Part shown: one piece after another, positions 18,175 to 27,256 of the stretch | Position numbering within the stretch: position 1 is the stretch's first letter | Layout of the letters: each line of letters starts with the position of its first letter | Assembly (NCBI RefSeq): GCF_049803835.1 | Contig: NZ_JBNAGK010000007.1 | Location: forward strand, 186,001-250,000 | Reading direction: 5' to 3' | Length of the DNA stretch: 64,000 nt | Origin: Pacificoceanicola sp049803835 | Lineage (GTDB): Bacteria; Pseudomonadota; Alphaproteobacteria; Rhodobacterales; Rhodobacteraceae | Notes under the pieces: generated by a model | Told to the model about the DNA's origin: nothing | Seen by the model: only the letters and a program-made list of their open reading frames with translations | The model's database searches: none | Translations under genes and position numbers: made by a program

Positions 18175-19392
18175 TCAGGCCTTGCGGCCCGCAGTGCCCA
18201 GCCGCCGCGAGAGCGGCAGCAGCGCGACCAGGGAGATCGCGGCAAAGCCGGCGCCCGCGAGGAAGGTCCATTCCGCGCCGAAACCCTGCCACAACGCCCC
18301 GGCGATCACGCTGGCGAGCAGCAGCGCAAGGCCGGTGACGAGGTTGACCATGCCGAAGGCGGTTCCGCGCAGTTCGGCTGGGACGGATTCGGCCACGAGG
18401 GCGGCCAGCACCCCTTGGGTGAAGCCCATGTGCAGCCCCCAGAGCAGCACCCCGGCGGCGAGCCCGGGCAGCCCCTGCGCCAGCGCCAGCACGAGGTCGG
18501 CCACCACCAGCAGGCCCAGCCCCACGGCGAGCAGCCCGGCGCGTCCGGTCCGGTCCGAGACCACCCCGACCGGCCAGGCGGAGAGCGCGTAGACCGCGTT
18601 CATGCCGACGAAGACCAGCGGCAGCAGCATCAGCGGCAGGCCGCTGTCCTCGGCCCGCAGGATCAGGAAAGCCTCGCTGAACCGGGCCAGCGTGAACAGG
18701 GCCGCGACGGCGACGATCCACCAGTAGGGTTTGCCGAGCAGGCGCAGCTCCGCCCGGGACAGCGGATGGCGCACGGGGCGCAGGTCCGGGCTGCGCGGCG
18801 GTTCGCGGACGGCGGTGAGGATCAGGACAAACGCGAGGACGGCGGGAATCACCGCCACCCAGAACACGCTGCGGAAATCATTGGCGAAGAGGGCCATCAG
18901 TCCGATGGCCAGCAGCGGCCCTAGGAAGGCGCCCAGCGTGTCGAGCGACTGGCGCAGACCGAAGGCGGCGCCGCGCAGGCCCTCCGGCGCGAGGTCGGCC
19001 ACCAGCGCGTCGCGGGGCGCCCCGCGAATGCCCTTGCCGATGCGGTCGATGAAACGGGCGGCGATCACCCAGCCGATGGAGGACGCCAGCGGGAACACCG
19101 GCTTGGTCAGCGCCGCGAGTCCGTAGCCGAGTGCCGCCAGTTCCTTGCGCCGCCCGATGCGGTCCGAGAGCGCACCGGAAAAGACCTTGGTGATCGCGGC
19201 GGTGGCTTCGGCGATGCCCTCGATGACGCCCACGGCGAGGGCCGTCGCCCCGAGACCGGCTGTCAGGTAGACCGGCAGAAGTGCGTGGATCATCTCGGAG
19301 GAGACATCCATCAGCATGGAAACACAGCCGAGCACCCAGATCCCCGCGGGCAGGCGCAGGGTAGCCCCGGGGGCACGCGTGGTCTGTTTCAT
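18175..19392 (-). CDS. MFS transporter
   Basis: Major facilitator superfamily permease of 405 residues with about 12 membrane segments. The loop 2-3 motif GALSDRIGRRKEL is near residue 75, and RFIDRIGKGIRGAPRDALVADL near 125 is typical of the drug/unknown MFS group with a conserved GKGxRxxPRDA stretch. The start MKQTTRAP is at 19392. It lies behind mprF in the same direction with a 148-base gap in which I see no feature. Substrate unknown; export of a drug or metabolite is the default guess. Confidence 0.85.
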   Translation of the reverse strand: MKQTTRAPGATLRLPAGIWVLGCVSMLMDVSSEMIHALLPVYLTAGLGATALAVGVIEGIAEATAAITKVFSGALSDRIGRRKELAALGYGLAALTKPVFPLASSIGWVIAARFIDRIGKGIRGAPRDALVADLAPEGLRGAAFGLRQSLDTLGAFLGPLLAIGLMALFANDFRSVFWVAVIPAVLAFVLILTAVREPPRSPDLRPVRHPLSRAELRLLGKPYWWIVAVAALFTLARFSEAFLILRAEDSGLPLMLLPLVFVGMNAVYALSAWPVGVVSDRTGRAGLLAVGLGLLVVADLVLALAQGLPGLAAGVLLWGLHMGFTQGVLAALVAESVPAELRGTAFGMVNLVTGLALLLASVIAGALWQGFGAEWTFLAGAGFAAISLVALLPLSRRLGTAGRKA

Positions 19393-19604
19393 CTGTGCCC
19401 TTCCGTCTCTGGGCCTGGCCCGGCGCCGTCGGGGCGATGGTTGGTCCAAAGGCGCATGCGGGTCAATGCTCCGCCGGGCGCGTGACGCCCGCCACCAACT
19501 GGCAGCGCGGTTTCGTCGCGGGGCGCGGGACGGTTTGGGGCACACCGGGACATGGGCCGGTTGCCGATCGTGGGAGCGATCGCGGCCTGTGGAGGCAACT
19601 GCGG

Positions 19605-19639
19605 ACAGAAGGGCCGGTCCGGGAAACCGGCCCTTCTGT
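19605..19639 (-). terminator. Strong hairpin after the RTX-like gene
   Basis: Perfect 14-base arms ACAGAAGGGCCGGT / ACCGGCCCTTCTGT with a 7-base loop, 10 bases beyond the stop of the 1186-residue gene. There is no T-run on the minus strand, but stem length and position make transcription termination or 3' protection likely. Confidence 0.7.
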
Positions 19640-19648
19640 CCTGTCGGG

Positions 19649-22600
19649 TCAGGCGGTCAGCACGACATCGTCCAGCACGATGGCGGTGCCGTCCGCGGTG
19701 GTGATGCTGATCGCGTAGATGTCGTCGAAGATCGTCGGGTCCGGGTTCGCGCCGGTGAGGCCGAGGCCGAAGTCGAGGGCGGTGAAGTCGATCTGGCTTG
19801 CCGGGGTCGAAGCGTCCACGATGAAGTCGAAGCTGTCGACCGCGACGAGCGAGGCGAAGTAGTCCGAGAGGCCCGGGTTGTTCGTGTTCGCCGTCTCCAC
19901 GACACCGATGGTGTAGACGGTGATCGTCACCGTCACCCCGTCACCGGCCACCGGGTTGAGCGACAGGCTGCTGACGTCGAACGCCGTGGCCGCAATCGCC
20001 GGCACCGGAATGCTTTGTCCCGGCAGGGTGGTCCCGATGAGCTGACCGGGCCCGCCGACACCGAAGGGCAGGCCGGGCGCGAGGATTGCGAAATCCTCGT
20101 CCGGTACTTCGACCACTTCCAGCACCGGGTTGCCTTCCTCGTCCCGCACGGGCTGGCCGAATTCGTCCAGTACCGGCGTCACGACGGTCTGGGTCGAGTA
20201 GGTCCCGACCAGCACATTGCCCCCGCCGCTCGTGGTCTGTCCGCCGACGATGCCGGTTGGCGCACGTCCGTCGCCCCCCAGTTCGTCGGTCTCGATCGCC
20301 GTGGCGACGCCGCTGAAGTCGAAGCCCATGCTCCCGGGGACCGGGCCCTGGAACTCCGGATCGGCGAACTGGAACTCCTCGAAGTCGAGCACGTAGGTGG
20401 TGTCGGGCGCGGGGCCGTCCGCCGGGTTCACGTAGTTGTAGACGATCTGACCGGCGGCAGAGGCGGTGCCGTCCGAGACCGTGTACCCGATCACCCCGAT
20501 CCGGGAATCGCCATCCGGCACCGGGATCGCCGTCAGATCGACGGTCAGGATGCCGGTGACATCGTTGTAGCTGAGCGCGCCATCGGCGAGGATCGGCTGG
20601 CCGGTCGCCTCGTCGAAGCCGATCTGAAGCCCGCCGATGGTCACCACGAGGTCAGCGTCGGCGGTCTCGGCATCGGCGATCAGGGCGAACATGTCGACGG
20701 TCAGCGTGGTCGACGCCGGATCGTCGATGATGATGTCCGTCGGCTCGGGCCCGGTGGGCAGGCTGATCGCGGTGGGCGGCGTGTTGCCGGTCCCCGGCGT
20801 GTCCCCGGTCAGATCCAGCGTGATGGTGTTCGTCGCGGTCAGACCCGCGGCATCGCGCACCACGTAGGTCAGCACGAAGGTGCCGGTTTCGCCTTCTTCC
20901 AGCCCGAAGATCGCCGGATCGAAGGACAGGGTGCCGCCGTCGCCCGCGGTGATGCCGCCGCTGAACGGCACCGCAACCGGCGTTCCGCCGATGTCGCGGG
21001 TCAGGCTGGTGATGGTCAGCACGTCTCCGGTGGCGGTGTCCGGGTCGGAGACCAGTCCGGCGAGCGAGACGGACACGGGGCCGTCGCCTTCGTCGGCGAC
21101 GACCGTGATCGCCGAGGCGACCGGCGGCGCGTTCACGGGTGGCGGGGTGTCGCCGCCATTCACCGTCACCGGCACGATCCCGCTATCGCTGTTGTTGGCC
21201 GCGCCGCTGTCATCGGTCACGAGGTACTGGAAGGTCACCGAGACGCTCTGACCATCCGAAAGCCCGAGGTCCGCCGGGTCGATCCGGATCAGCCCGGGGC
21301 CGACGAGGGTGAAGGGAATGGGCGCGCTGTCCCGGGTCAGGACGATGTTGGAGAAGGTCAGCGCGTCGCCATCGATGTCCGTGGCCTGCGTGCTCAGGTC
21401 GATGATCGTGACGCCATCACCTTCGTTGATTGTCACCGGGATGTCGAGCGACTGCGGCGCATCGTTGACCGGGTTCACCGTGACCGCCACGGTGGCCGTC
21501 GACGTCAGCCCGCCGCTGTCGGTGATCTCGTAGGTGATGGTGTCGCTGCCGAAGTAGTTCGGATCGGGCGTGTAGAGCAACTGCCCGTTTGCCTGTACCG
21601 CGACGGTGCCGTTGAGCGCGGTGGCCGAGGTTACGGTCAGCGTGTCGCCGATATCCACGTCGCTGTCATTGCCGAGCACGTCGATCAGTGTCGGCGTGTC
21701 CTCGTTGACCGTCGCCGTGTCGCTCTGGGCGACCGGCGGATCGTTGACCGGATTGACCGTCACGGTCACCGTGGCGGTATCGGTCAGGCCGGTGCTGTCG
21801 GTGATCTCATAGGTGATGGTATCGGTGCCGTTGAAGTTCAGGTTCGGCGTGTAGGTCAGTTGGCCGTCCAGTTCGATCACCACCGTGCCGTTCGCCGCGG
21901 AGGCGTCCGTAACGCTGATGGTATCGCCGATGTCGACGTCATAGTCATTGCCGAGCACGGCGAAGGTGACGGCGGTGTCCTCGTCGGTTGTCGCCGAGTC
22001 ATCCTCCGCCACCGGCGCGTCCGGCACGGGGTTGACCGTGACGGTCACCGTGGCGGTGGAGGTCAGGCCGCCGAGGTCGGTGATCTCGTAGGTGATGGTG
22101 TCGGTGCCGTTGAAGTTCGGGTCCGGCGTGTAGAGCAACTGCCCGTCCGCCTGGACCACGACAGTGCCGTTGGCGGCGCTGGCCGCGGTGACGCCGATGA
22201 TGTCGCCCAGGTCCACGTCGCTGTCGTTGCCCAGCACGTCGATCAGGGTGGCGACGTCCTCGTCGGTGGTTGCCGCGTCATCCTCCGCGACGGGCGCGTC
22301 ATTCACGCCGGTGACCGTGACCGCCAGTTCGACCATGGAAGTATTGCCATTGGCGTCGGCGATCTGGACGCTGATCAGTTCCACGGCACTGGTGCCCGCC
22401 GCGAGATACTCGAACTGGCCCGCCGGATCGAACTGGAACTCGAAGGCCGAACCGCTGCCGACTGCCGGGGTCAGCGGCGTCGTGGAGACAAGCGTGATGG
22501 TGCCGGGACCGGCGTAGGTCACCACCGGGGCCTGCAGGGCATCCCCCTCGAAGTCGTAGGCGTTTACGATGAAGGTCCCGGGGCTGTCCTCGTTCGTGTT

Positions 22601-23209
22601 GCCGCCCGCGCTGGTGATCAGCGGGGCGTTGTCCTGCCCGATCAGGTACAGGAAGTCGTCGAACTGCAGCGCCTCGACCTTCTTCAGCTCGTCCGTACCC
22701 TCGTTTCCGTCCGTGGTGTTCAGGTCGGTGATGAAGACGGTGTTCGTGCCGCCGCTCGGCGGTGAAAACACGAAGTCGAGGATCGAGCCGTCGTAGACCG
22801 CCGTGTCGAAACCCTTGTCGCCGTCGATGAAATCGTCGCCCGGGCCACCCTTGACGGTGTCGTCGCCCTGATCGGCAGAGATGTTGTCGTCGCCGTCCAG
22901 ACCAAGGATGGAGTCATTGCCCTTCTTGCCTTGGATCCTGTCGTCCTCGTCCGTGCCGGTCAGCGTGTTGCCCCCGGCGTCCCCCGCGATGAGAAAGGCG
23001 TTCTGACCGACCGACACGCTTTGGGTCGCGCTGCCCGGTTCTTCACCGGAAGACGATCCGCCCTGAGATGCCTTGAAGACGTCCGGCACCGACGCCGTCC
23101 CGTCAGAATTCCATGGAAGTTGAAACCGGAATGTCGCAATGTCCGGACCCTTGCCGGATTGCCCGGCTGATACGGTCGAGAAAAACGAAGAGCTGAACGG
23201 AAAACCCAT
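19649..23209 (-). CDS. Large RTX/cadherin-like tandem-repeat protein
   Basis: Predicted secreted or surface adhesin-like protein, 1186 residues, very acidic and Thr/Asp-rich. Residues ~80-135 carry hemolysin-type calcium nonapeptides (KGNDSILGLDGDDNI, GGPGDDFIDGDKG). Three near-identical ~93-residue cadherin-like (tandem-95) units span ~302-580, each with TDEDxA, VLGNDxDVDxGD and YTPDPNFNGTDTITYEITD. Further Ig/cadherin-like domains and a C-terminal jellyroll-like region follow. No N-terminal Sec signal is evident, consistent with type I secretion, but no ABC/HlyD secretion pair adjoins it. I chose ATG 23209 because a GGGGGGTGG ribosome site precedes it; 23254 is the alternative. Confidence 0.85.
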   Translation of the reverse strand: MGFPFSSSFFSTVSAGQSGKGPDIATFRFQLPWNSDGTASVPDVFKASQGGSSSGEEPGSATQSVSVGQNAFLIAGDAGGNTLTGTDEDDRIQGKKGNDSILGLDGDDNISADQGDDTVKGGPGDDFIDGDKGFDTAVYDGSILDFVFSPPSGGTNTVFITDLNTTDGNEGTDELKKVEALQFDDFLYLIGQDNAPLITSAGGNTNEDSPGTFIVNAYDFEGDALQAPVVTYAGPGTITLVSTTPLTPAVGSGSAFEFQFDPAGQFEYLAAGTSAVELISVQIADANGNTSMVELAVTVTGVNDAPVAEDDAATTDEDVATLIDVLGNDSDVDLGDIIGVTAASAANGTVVVQADGQLLYTPDPNFNGTDTITYEITDLGGLTSTATVTVTVNPVPDAPVAEDDSATTDEDTAVTFAVLGNDYDVDIGDTISVTDASAANGTVVIELDGQLTYTPNLNFNGTDTITYEITDSTGLTDTATVTVTVNPVNDPPVAQSDTATVNEDTPTLIDVLGNDSDVDIGDTLTVTSATALNGTVAVQANGQLLYTPDPNYFGSDTITYEITDSGGLTSTATVAVTVNPVNDAPQSLDIPVTINEGDGVTIIDLSTQATDIDGDALTFSNIVLTRDSAPIPFTLVGPGLIRIDPADLGLSDGQSVSVTFQYLVTDDSGAANNSDSGIVPVTVNGGDTPPPVNAPPVASAITVVADEGDGPVSVSLAGLVSDPDTATGDVLTITSLTRDIGGTPVAVPFSGGITAGDGGTLSFDPAIFGLEEGETGTFVLTYVVRDAAGLTATNTITLDLTGDTPGTGNTPPTAISLPTGPEPTDIIIDDPASTTLTVDMFALIADAETADADLVVTIGGLQIGFDEATGQPILADGALSYNDVTGILTVDLTAIPVPDGDSRIGVIGYTVSDGTASAAGQIVYNYVNPADGPAPDTTYVLDFEEFQFADPEFQGPVPGSMGFDFSGVATAIETDELGGDGRAPTGIVGGQTTSGGGNVLVGTYSTQTVVTPVLDEFGQPVRDEEGNPVLEVVEVPDEDFAILAPGLPFGVGGPGQLIGTTLPGQSIPVPAIAATAFDVSSLSLNPVAGDGVTVTITVYTIGVVETANTNNPGLSDYFASLVAVDSFDFIVDASTPASQIDFTALDFGLGLTGANPDPTIFDDIYAISITTADGTAIVLDDVVLTA
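21468..22304 (-). repeat. Three tandem ~93-codon cadherin-like repeats
   Basis: The 837 bases equal 3 x 279, each encoding one unit from N/D-APVAEDD to VTVTVNPV. Units are highly alike at DNA level, so recombination could change copy number. Confidence 0.8.
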
Positions 23210-23802
23210 GACACCACCCCCCAATATTTGAAATGTCTTCGAAAATGCTACCATGGCCGCTTGCCGTTGCGTCAAAAAAAAATGGGGTTTCCCGATTTCC
23301 GGGAGAGATCCCGCATTTCGTGGGTCGTGAGGGTCAGGGCTGCCCCGATCGGGGTGCAGAGGATGGATTGTCAATACTTTGAATCAAATGATGTTTTTGG
23401 AACGATATCCCGTGCCGCGTGACTGGGCGCCCCGGGAGGGCATCTGGGCGAGCCGTTGGAGCGTGTGCAATCAATGCGCGAATGTCTTGCCAGGGGTATT
23501 ATGCAGGCGTGTGGTTCTGTTGCAAAAAGGCTGACCACCGCGGTAGCGCGGCCCCTCCGCCAGAGGTGTTTCGCGGCCGCCGCGAAGGACGGCACAGGGG
23601 AGTCGAAACCGCTGTGGCCGGGTCTGCGAATTCCGTGATGCCGATTTTTCTGGCCAGAGACGCAACTCCGCAGGCATCTGGCGAATTGATTTATCCGGTT
23701 CGCCGAAAGTGCCCGTCCATGTCCTGCAGAACATCCCATGCCAGTCGCGGCTGTTCGCCCGGATAGCGTAACGAACGACGAGAAATCGAAATCAATCACC
23801 AG
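23210..23802. other. Gene-poor stretch upstream of the RTX-like gene
   Basis: About 590 bases with no convincing gene. It holds the AT-rich promoter region of the RTX-like gene (A9 run at 23273-23281; AT-rich patch around 23370-23400) and an IS-end-like motif GGTTCTGTTGCAAAAAGGC at 23513-23531. Open frames here have arginine/proline-rich, shadow-like translations. Confidence 0.6.
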
Positions 23803-24399
23803 TCAGAGCGCTGTTGCGCAAAGAAACGGGTGAGCATACGTCCCAGTCCCCGGGTGGATTTCGCCGATGACCTCGGCAACGGGTATGCCAGGGGCTGTGT
23901 CCCTATCAGGGATGCCGACACGGTTTGGATTTCCGCGACCTGACGCTCGAAGTCCCGTATGTGAGACCTCGCCCCGGCAACTTTATGCCATGCGTCCTGG
24001 TGGTCACACGGCGTCTTCGGAAGTATCCGCTCCACCCCCGCCGGGCGGCGGGGCCGGGGTATCGCGATGCTTTGACGGCCTCGTCGCGGGCAACGGCCCC
24101 GGCGCTGATGGTTTCCAAGGTTTGGCGTTCTTGCGCGGAGGAATGATGGCAGCGGTGCCGCGCCAGCAATCGCGTCACGGCGTCCGCGTGTGTCGCAGGC
24201 TACCCGGGGGTCACGGATCCGATGGCCTGACTCGATGGACGGACGGGACGGGATTTGACCGAGACTCCGGCAACAGGGGCGCATCGCCCATGTGGCGCGT
24301 CGTCACCTCCATGGTCCCGACATCCAGCGGTTCCTCGTCGATCCCTGTGTGTATCTTGCGCCAAATCGGACGCTTCACGCCGCCATGCTTTCGGACATG
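23803..24399 (-). pseudogene. Decayed IS5-family transposase
   Basis: Remnant of a DDE transposase of the IS5 family. Reading the minus strand with frame changes recovers family motifs in order: HVRKHGGVKRPIWRKIHTGID from 24399, then IPPRKNAKPWKPSAPGAVAR, RGWSGYFRRRRVTTRTHGIK, DFERQVAEIQT, and finally GIPVAEVIGEIHPGTGTYAH ending FLCATAL and a stop at 23803. At least three frameshifts plus in-frame stops inactivate it. The 5' third of the gene and the left end are missing, cut off next to the stop of the flavoprotein gene. The right terminal repeat is recognisable as GAGCGCTGTTGCGCAAAG at 23806-23823, overlapping the gene end as usual for this group. Confidence 0.8.
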
Positions 24400-24422
24400 A
24401 GTGGTCCTGAACGACCGCATCG

Positions 24423-26468
24423 TCAGATGTCCTTGACCAGACGCAGCGCGTCGTAGATCGCGGCGTGGGTGTTGCGGGCGCTGACGGCGTCGCCGATGCG
24501 GAACAGTTGGAAGGTGCCTTGCGCGTTGCGGATCACGGTCTGCGGGCGGCCCTCGATCAGGGCGTCATGGTCGACCGCGCCGCCGTTCGACGACAGGTCC
24601 TTCAGGTCGAAATACAGGTCGTCCAGCGGCAGCGTGCCGTAGTTCACCACAACCTGATCGTAGGTCTTCTCGCTGGTGAATCCGCTGTAATCCGTGCCGA
24701 CGGTGGCCTTCAGCCGGTTGCCGTCCTTCTCCACCGCCTTGAGGCGGCGGGTGACGGTGAAGGTCACGTCCTTGTCCTGCAGCGCCCGCATGTAGGGCAC
24801 GAGGTTCATGGCCATGATGTCGGGGGCGAAGGTGCGGTCCGGGGTCATGACCTCGACTTTCACCCCGGCATTGGCGGCGACTTCCGCCGCCATCAGGCCC
24901 GGATGGTCGCCGCTCTCGTCATAGATCAGCACGTCCTGCCCGGGCTTCACGTCGCCCGAGATCAGGTCCCAGGCGGAGACCACGAGCGGCTGTTCGCTGC
25001 GGTCCTCGAACAGGCCGGTGTTCGGCAGGCCGCCGGTGGCGACGATCACCACATCGGGGTTCAGCGCGGTCACGTCCGCCGCCTCGGCCCAGGTGTTGAA
25101 GTGGAAGGTCACGTCGCGCGCCGCACATTGCGCCATGCGCCAGTCGATGATCGAGATCATCTCGCGGCGGCGCGGGTTCTGCGCGGTCAGACGGACCTGG
25201 CCACCGGGATCGGGTTGCACTTCGAAGACCGTCACGGCATGGCCGCGCTCGGCGGCCACGCGGGCGGCTTCGAGACCGGCGGGACCGGCGCCGACGATCA
25301 CCACCTTCTTTGCCTCTGCGGCGGGGGTGATGGTGTGCGGCATGGTCAACTCGCGGCCCGTCGCCGGGTTGTGGATGCACAGCGCCTCACCTGCCTGGTA
25401 GATGCGATCCAGACAGTAGGTCGCGCCGACGCAGGGGCGGATGTCGTCCTCGCGCCCCTCCATGATCTTTTTGACCACATGCGGGTCGGCCATGTGGGCG
25501 CGGGTCATGCCGACCATGTCCAGCAGGCCGCTGGCCACCGCGTGACGGGCTGTTGCCACGTCGGGGATCTTGGCGGCATGGAAGGTGGGCATGCCCGTCG
25601 CCGCCTTGACCGCCCCGGCGAAATCCAGATGCGGGGCGTTCTTCATGCCCTGCACCGGGATCACGTCCGTCATCGCCGGATCGGTATGGATGCGTCCGCG
25701 GATCACGTTGAGGAAGTCGACCATGCCGCAGTCGGCCAGTTTCTTCGAAATCTCGATGCCCTCTTCGGCGGTGATTCCGCCCGCCTCGGCCTCGTCTGCC
25801 GTGTAGCGGATGCCGACGATGAAGTCGTTGCCCACCCGTTTGCGGATGCCGCTCAGCACATCCATCAGCAGCTTCATCCGGCTGTCGAGGCTTTGCCCAC
25901 CATAGGGACCGTCCAGATCGTTGGTCAGGGGCGACCAGAACTGATCGAGCAGGTGGCCGTAGACCTGCAACTCGATGCCATCCATGCCGCCCGCCATCAT
26001 CCGCTCGGTGGCATCGGCGAAATCGGTGATGATGCGCTCGATATCCCAATCCTCGGCGCGTTTCGGGAAGGCGCGGTGGGCCGGTTCGCGGTGCAGCGTG
26101 GACGAGACCGAGGGCAGCCACGCGCCCTTGTCCCAGCGGGTCCGGCGGCCGAGATGCGTCAGCTGGATCATCACCGCGCAGCCGTGATCGTGGCAGGCAT
26201 CGGTCAGTTGCTTGATATAAGGCACCACCTCGTCCTTGTAGGCGAGGATGTTGTTGAAGACCGGAGGGCTGTCCTTCGACACCGCCGCCGAGCCCGCGGT
26301 CATCGCCAGCGCCACGCCCGCCTTCGCCCGTTCCGCGTGGTAGGCGGCATAGCGTGCCTTCGGCATGCCGTCCTCGGGATACGCCGGTTCGTGGCTGGTG
26401 GTCATGATGCGGTTGCGCAGCGTCAGGTGCTTGAGCTGGTACGGCTGGAGGAGCGGGTCGGTGGACAT
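24423..26468 (-). CDS. FMN/Fe-S flavoprotein, N-methylproline-demethylase-like
   Basis: Member of the trimethylamine dehydrogenase/2,4-dienoyl-CoA reductase family, 681 residues: N-terminal FMN TIM barrel (LTLRNRIMTTSHEPAYPEDG near residue 16; YTADEAEAGG near 230), cluster region near 344-361, then an FAD/NAD(P) Rossmann unit (VVIVGAGPAGLEAA near 388). CVGATYC...LC lacks the second of the four cysteines found in trimethylamine dehydrogenase (Ala instead); I recall this pattern from stachydrine/N-methylproline demethylases, so the cluster may be altered. The likely reaction is oxidative N-demethylation releasing formaldehyde. It is divergent from a TetR gene and an OCD-like gene, suggesting catabolism of a methylated amino acid. 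Confidence 0.85.
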   Translation of the reverse strand: MSTDPLLQPYQLKHLTLRNRIMTTSHEPAYPEDGMPKARYAAYHAERAKAGVALAMTAGSAAVSKDSPPVFNNILAYKDEVVPYIKQLTDACHDHGCAVMIQLTHLGRRTRWDKGAWLPSVSSTLHREPAHRAFPKRAEDWDIERIITDFADATERMMAGGMDGIELQVYGHLLDQFWSPLTNDLDGPYGGQSLDSRMKLLMDVLSGIRKRVGNDFIVGIRYTADEAEAGGITAEEGIEISKKLADCGMVDFLNVIRGRIHTDPAMTDVIPVQGMKNAPHLDFAGAVKAATGMPTFHAAKIPDVATARHAVASGLLDMVGMTRAHMADPHVVKKIMEGREDDIRPCVGATYCLDRIYQAGEALCIHNPATGRELTMPHTITPAAEAKKVVIVGAGPAGLEAARVAAERGHAVTVFEVQPDPGGQVRLTAQNPRRREMISIIDWRMAQCAARDVTFHFNTWAEAADVTALNPDVVIVATGGLPNTGLFEDRSEQPLVVSAWDLISGDVKPGQDVLIYDESGDHPGLMAAEVAANAGVKVEVMTPDRTFAPDIMAMNLVPYMRALQDKDVTFTVTRRLKAVEKDGNRLKATVGTDYSGFTSEKTYDQVVVNYGTLPLDDLYFDLKDLSSNGGAVDHDALIEGRPQTVIRNAQGTFQLFRIGDAVSARNTHAAIYDALRLVKDI

Positions 26469-26496
26469 GGGCGTGCCTTTCGGGAGTGATGGCCTG

Positions 26497-26525
26497 ATCA
26501 TTCGAGAAATGTTCACATGTGTCAA
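26497..26525 (-). promoter_or_regulatory. Sigma70-type promoter of the flavoprotein gene
   Basis: Minus-strand TTGACA (26520-26525), a 17-base spacer, and AATGAT (26497-26502), with the coding start 29 bases beyond. The 8-base palindrome CACATGTG (26514-26521) sits across the -35 edge and spacer, a plausible repressor contact for the divergent TetR protein. Confidence 0.65.
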
Positions 26526-26588
26526 TTAAAAGATCACCCATGTCCATTTCCCTTGTGAAGGCCCGCCCCGGCGGCTACGCTGCGCCTC

Positions 26589-27242
26589 ATGACAGACCAG
26601 ACAGACCAGACCCTCTCCGACGAAAAGACCACCGGCTGGCGCGGCTCGCGCGAGGTCTGGCTGGCCGCCGCACGCCAAGCCTTAATCCAGTCCGGCGTCG
26701 ACGCGGTCAAAATCCAACCGTTGGCCACCGGGCTGGCCCTGTCGCGCACCAGCTTCTACTGGTTCTTCAAGGACCGGAAGGCGCTGCTGGAGGCGCTGCT
26801 CGAAGACTGGGACGCCAAGAACACCGGCGCTTTCGTCGACGCCTGCGCGGCCTATGCCGAGACCATTTCCGAGGCGATTCTGAACCTGATCGTCGTGTTC
26901 CAAGACGAGGCGCTGTTCGAGCCGCAGCTCGATTTTGCGATCCGGGGCTGGGCGCATCAGTCGGACGGGGTGGCGGCGCGGGTCCATGCGGCGGACGAGG
27001 TGAGGATCGACGCGATCCGCGCCATGTTCGCACGGTTCGGGTTCGCCGAGGACGAGGCGGATGTCCGCGCCCGGACGGTCTACCTGACGCAGATTGGCTA
27101 TATCTCGATGCAGGTGCGGGAGAGCGTCGGCGTGCGGATGGCGCGGGCGCCGGGCTACGTGAAGACGTTCTGCGGCCAGGCGCCGACTGACAGCGAACTG
27201 GCCCGCTTTCACGCCCGTCTGAAATTCGATCCTGCCCTCTGA
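26589..27242 (+). CDS. TetR/AcrR family regulator
   Basis: Probable repressor of the divergent flavoprotein gene, 217 residues. The HTH region (IQPLATGLALSRTSFYWFFKDRKALLEALL) spans roughly residues 42-72; SRTSFYWFFKD is the recognition-helix and following segment. The C-terminal ligand domain is unassigned. The ribosome site is weak. It is followed after 14 bases by the OCD-like gene, so the two are probably co-transcribed. Confidence 0.88.
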   Translation: MTDQTDQTLSDEKTTGWRGSREVWLAAARQALIQSGVDAVKIQPLATGLALSRTSFYWFFKDRKALLEALLEDWDAKNTGAFVDACAAYAETISEAILNLIVVFQDEALFEPQLDFAIRGWAHQSDGVAARVHAADEVRIDAIRAMFARFGFAEDEADVRARTVYLTQIGYISMQVRESVGVRMARAPGYVKTFCGQAPTDSELARFHARLKFDPAL

Positions 27243-27256
27243 CCCGCGAAAAACCC

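Noticed and set aside
20300..22300. Repetitive DNA that might be taken for a CRISPR-like array
   Set aside because: Repeats are ~279 bases, in frame, and encode cadherin-like domains; there are no short repeat-spacer units.
19316..22765. 1149-codon plus-strand frame
   Set aside because: Antisense of the RTX-like repeat gene; the Arg/Gly/Asp-rich repeats mirror the tandem repeats on the other strand.
23371..23799. 142-codon minus-strand frame in the gene-poor stretch
   Set aside because: No start site, no family resemblance, and it spans IS-end-like sequence; treated as non-coding.
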